The position numbers and the translations under genes were made by a program. A DNA stretch of 6,555 bases from Acidimicrobiaceae bacterium (GTDB lineage Bacteria > Actinomycetota > Acidimicrobiia > Acidimicrobiales > RAAP-2). Each line of letters opens with the position of its first letter. Position 1 is the stretch's first letter. This document shows, in pieces, positions 3,622 to 6,555 of this stretch. The DNA lies in NCBI GenBank assembly GCA_003157945.1, contig PMFY01000411.1, forward strand, positions 583-7,137. Reading direction: 5' to 3'. The notes below the pieces were generated by a model. The model saw nothing but the letters and a program-made list of their open reading frames with translations, ran no database searches and was not told where the DNA came from.

Positions 3622-6555
3622 TCAGCCGGCTCGGGCCAGTCGTGACCGGGCGGCCCGCCGGGCCTCGGCGTAGATCCGGCGGTGCTCGGCCACCACGCGC
3701 TCCCAACGGAAGGCCAGCGACCGCTGCTCCGCCCGGGCGGCGAGCTCGTCCCGGAGCGGCGCATCCTCGAGTACCCGGGCGACCGAACGGGCGATCCCGT
3801 CCACGTCGTTGGCCTCCATGACCAGCACCGCCTCACGCGCATCGTCGAACAGCGGCTGGTCGGTGACGGCGATGGCCCGACCGAGGGGCAGCACGAACCG
3901 GAGTGCCGCGCTCGAGGACTCCCCCGTGTCGCGGTAGGGCAGCACGATCACGTCGGCGCCGCGGAGCAGGACCCGGGCCGCGTCGTCCGACAGGTAGTCG
4001 GTCAGCAGCAGGACGTTCTGCTCCATGCCGCGGGCGGACACCTCCGCCCGGATCGTGGCCTCGTACGCCGCGGACTCGGTGTTGGGATAGCGGGCACACA
4101 GGGCGAGGAGCAGCACGTCGGGATGGTCCGCCCGCAGCCGGTCGACGGCCTCCACCAGCTCCAGCGTGCCCTTGTGGGGCAGCAGGAAGCCGAACGTCCC
4201 CACGACCGGTCGCTCCCCCAGCCCGAGCGCGGCCCGGACCTCCTGCGGGGTCAGGTCCGGCGGCGGGGCGCTGCCGATCGGGACCAGCGTGACGTTGTCC
4301 TCGATGCCCATGTCGGCGAGGTACCGCGCATCGGACTCCTGGTGGACGATGAGCCGGTCGGCCCGGACGAGGGTGGGCCGGATCTGGCGGAGCGTCAGCA
4401 GGTCGCCGCGGTCGTCGTAGTCGAGGGTCCGGTGCAGGGTGAGCACCACGCCTCGCCGGTCGAGCTCCCGCTCGACCACCTCCGCCAGGTGCCCGAACTC
4501 GAAGAAGCCGAAGTTGAACTGCACGTGGAGCACGTCGGCCTCGCTGACCAGCAGCGCGTCCTCGAGGTCGCCCAGCTCCGGCGTCCACCGGTCCTTCCAG
4601 GTCCGCACCACGCCGCGCTCGGCCGACGGGTCGATCACCTCGACATCGACGTCGGCGAAGATGTCGTAGGCGACCTCGCCCTGCGTGTGCTCGACGAGGT
4701 ACCGGCTGTTCTCCGCGATGCCGCAGCGCGAGTTCCACGAGGTCACCATGGCCACCCGGCGACAGCCGAGCTCGTCCTCCACCTCGGCGATGAGGTCGCG
4801 CCACCGGCGGGCCGCCGCCGCCCACGTGTACGTCGAGGCGATCAGCCGTCGGGCCCGGGCGACCCGCTCCCGCACCTCGGGAGCGTCCGGGGCCGCCGCC
4901 ATGCGGAGCAGCTCCCCGGCCAGGGCGCCGACGTCGGGCTCCGCCCACCGGGACCCCCCCTCGCTGAGGTGGCTGTCGGCGGCGACGAGGGTGTACGGAA
5001 CGGTCACGGCCGTGTCCTCGGACACGAAGTCGGCCAGGCCCGACCAGGCCACGCTGATGACCGGCACGCCGGCCAGCATGGCCTCGGCCACCGGCAGGCC
5101 GAATCCCTCCCCTCGGGCCGGGTGCACGTAGCAGTCGGCCAGTCCGTAGAGGGCGGCCAGCTCGATGTCGTCGAGGTCCCGGTCGATCCAGCGCACCTCG
5201 GGCGGGTCGGCGTGGGCGGCCCGCAGCTCCTCCAGGAGTCCGCCGACCGCATTGTGGGGATTGGGGAAGGTCTTGAGGACCAGTACGACGTCGTCGGCCC
5301 CGGAGCAGGCGGCGAAGTACGCCCGGAGCAGGACGTCGGTCCCCTTGCGCGGCAGCGCCGAGCTGATGTGGAGGAAGGTGAACCCGGTCAGGCCGTCGAG
5401 CTCGGGGGCGTCGATGGTGGCCTCGGGATCGGGCGCGTCGACACCGTTGCCGACCACCCGGATCGGGACGGTCACCCCCGAGTCCCGCAGCGCACCGGCG
5501 ACGAAGGTCGAGGTCACCCCGATGCCGTCGAGATGGGCGTTGAAGTCCTCGACGATCCACCGCGGCACCCGGCTCTCCTCCCACGGGAAGTACTCGAGCG
5601 TGATGGCGCCGGGCGAGTCGATCGTCCGCGGCGGCCACATCTGTCGGATCACCACGTCCGGATAGAGGACGGTGCCGGCCCGTTCGTAGGCGGGGACGAC
5701 CTCGGGGTGCCGGACCAGGTCGGCGTCGTCCGGGAGGTAGTCCCCGGGGCCCTCGGTCGGATAGAGGGACACGTTGACGTCGGGGGCGCGGTCGAGCGCC
5801 AGGGCGAGCTTCCGGTTCGTGACGGCCAGGCTGTAGCTGGTCTCGAACGGCCCCTGGACCTGCACCTCGAGCGGAGGCTGGGCACCCTCGGCCCGGGCCA
5901 TGATGCGCCGCAGCGCCCGGGGCACGTCGAAGGCGCCGACCTTCACCATCCGCATGGCCTGACGCTCGACGAGCCGGGACCGGAGCCCCGGGTCCGACAG
6001 TACGGCGTGCGCGGTGGCGGCCACCGTGGTCGGGTCCTGGGTGCGCAGCAGGACGCCCGCACCGCCGAGCGTCTCGGGAACGGCCGACGATCCGTAGGCC
6101 ACCACCGGCAGCCCGGCCGCCATGGCCTCGAGGAGCGGCACGCCGAACCCCTCGTGATCGCTCAGGGACACGTAGACCCCGGCCTCGGCGAAGGCGGTCC
6201 GCAGTTCCCGGTCCGACACCTTCCCGCGGAACAGCACCCGGTCCGCCACCTGCAGGCGCTCGGCCGTCTCGAACAGTTCCCGGCGGTAGGGCTCGTCCGA
6301 CGTGCCGCCGACCAGGATCAGTCGTGCACGGTCGTCGAAGGTCCGGCTGTAGGCGGCAAACGCCTCGATGAGCAGGTGCTGGCACTTGTTGGGCACGATG
6401 CGGCCGACGAAGAGCCAGTCGTTGGACGGGCGTCCCCCGAGCAGACCGGCGGCCTCGAACTCGCTGAAGTCGACACGCACGGGGAGCACGTCGACCCGGC
6501 GGAACCCGGCGGCAAGCATCTCGGCCCGGTTGAAGTTGGAGTCGGCCACGCCGAA
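3622..6555 (-). CDS. tandem three-module GT4-like glycosyltransferase, N-terminus beyond the window
   Basis: The frame is open from the right edge (6555) to a TGA at 3622, giving 977 visible residues; the true start lies to the right. Module A (about 1-224) is the C-terminal half of a GT-B enzyme, with V-G-R-I-V-P-N-K (50-57) and a canonical E-x7-E (Glu135, Glu143). Module B (about 228-596) is a complete GT4-like unit: T-E-G-P-G-D, R-Q-M-W-P-P-R, a W-E-E-S segment, G-N-G-V, P-R-K-G (402-405) and E-x7-E (Glu483, Glu491). Module C (about 599-964) opens with W-N-S-R-C-G-I-A-E (607-615) and has P-H-K-G (793-796), but its nucleotide-sugar motif is degenerate, T-G-E-S-S-S-A-A-L-R (877-886). A basic tail (about 950-977, A-R-R-A-A-R-S-R) could touch the membrane. 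No signal peptide or membrane segment is visible, so it probably acts at the cytoplasmic face, moving sugars from nucleotide donors to a growing surface polysaccharide. Multi-module enzymes such as E. coli WbdA are analogues. Donor and linkage specificity cannot be read. Confidence 0.9.
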   Translation of the reverse strand, partial: FGVADSNFNRAEMLAAGFRRVDVLPVRVDFSEFEAAGLLGGRPSNDWLFVGRIVPNKCQHLLIEAFAAYSRTFDDRARLILVGGTSDEPYRRELFETAERLQVADRVLFRGKVSDRELRTAFAEAGVYVSLSDHEGFGVPLLEAMAAGLPVVAYGSSAVPETLGGAGVLLRTQDPTTVAATAHAVLSDPGLRSRLVERQAMRMVKVGAFDVPRALRRIMARAEGAQPPLEVQVQGPFETSYSLAVTNRKLALALDRAPDVNVSLYPTEGPGDYLPDDADLVRHPEVVPAYERAGTVLYPDVVIRQMWPPRTIDSPGAITLEYFPWEESRVPRWIVEDFNAHLDGIGVTSTFVAGALRDSGVTVPIRVVGNGVDAPDPEATIDAPELDGLTGFTFLHISSALPRKGTDVLLRAYFAACSGADDVVLVLKTFPNPHNAVGGLLEELRAAHADPPEVRWIDRDLDDIELAALYGLADCYVHPARGEGFGLPVAEAMLAGVPVISVAWSGLADFVSEDTAVTVPYTLVAADSHLSEGGSRWAEPDVGALAGELLRMAAAPDAPEVRERVARARRLIASTYTWAAAARRWRDLIAEVEDELGCRRVAMVTSWNSRCGIAENSRYLVEHTQGEVAYDIFADVDVEVIDPSAERGVVRTWKDRWTPELGDLEDALLVSEADVLHVQFNFGFFEFGHLAEVVERELDRRGVVLTLHRTLDYDDRGDLLTLRQIRPTLVRADRLIVHQESDARYLADMGIEDNVTLVPIGSAPPPDLTPQEVRAALGLGERPVVGTFGFLLPHKGTLELVEAVDRLRADHPDVLLLALCARYPNTESAAYEATIRAEVSARGMEQNVLLLTDYLSDDAARVLLRGADVIVLPYRDTGESSSAALRFVLPLGRAIAVTDQPLFDDAREAVLVMEANDVDGIARSVARVLEDAPLRDELAARAEQRSLAFRWERVVAEHRRIYAEARRAARSRLARAG

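Noticed and set aside
3833..6385. An 850-residue frame on the same strand as the glycosyltransferase
   Set aside because: It overlaps the glycosyltransferase entirely in another frame, and its Arg/Pro/Gly-rich translation has no motifs, while the other frame has three GT modules.

Overview
This window looks like chromosomal DNA from a high-GC actinobacterium. Base composition is strongly G+C, codon third positions are almost all G or C, and long spurious open frames lie opposite the real genes. Two points suggest an Acidimicrobiia-like or related actinobacterial lineage. One is a secreted protein with G-Y-W-x-x-A-S-D-G-G-V-F type repeats, which I recall as common in that group. The other is an acyltransferase/epimerase pair that resembles the neighbouring mycobacterial genes Rv0501 and Rv0502. 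The assignment rests on family memory, not on a search.

Layout. (1) Positions 1-1258, plus strand: the 3' end of a PlsC-like acyltransferase, then an NAD-epimerase-like protein of the extended SDR fold only 4 bases later, very probably one operon. (2) 1259-1432: a short convergent intergenic gap with an 18-bp triple tandem repeat and a 7-bp triple repeat. (3) 1433-2599, minus strand: a secreted protein with a signal peptide, an unrecognised domain and a C-terminal array of about 42-residue repeats. (4) 2600-2877: a 278-bp leader and intergenic region with a clear Shine-Dalgarno sequence, a palindrome plus inverted repeat, a tract of 9-bp periodicity and a G/C-rich hairpin-prone tract. (5) 2878-3498, minus strand: a RimJ-type GNAT acetyltransferase. 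(6) 3622-6555, minus strand, cut by the window edge: a giant glycosyltransferase with three GT-B (GT4-like) modules in tandem.

How the genes work together. The left pair is probably an envelope-lipid or housekeeping unit. The minus-strand genes run glycosyltransferase, then GNAT, then secreted repeat protein. The tandem glycosyltransferase is the kind of enzyme that builds a surface polysaccharide, and the rest of that cluster would lie to the right of the window. The gaps of 123 and 278 bp mean the three minus-strand genes are not tightly coupled, so a shared pathway is only a guess.

I see no defence system, CRISPR array, tRNA, rRNA, transposase or phage gene. The most interesting items are the three-module glycosyltransferase with a degenerate third active site, the hidden extra repeat in the secreted protein, the epimerase homologue lacking several SDR hallmarks, and the 9-bp periodic tract.
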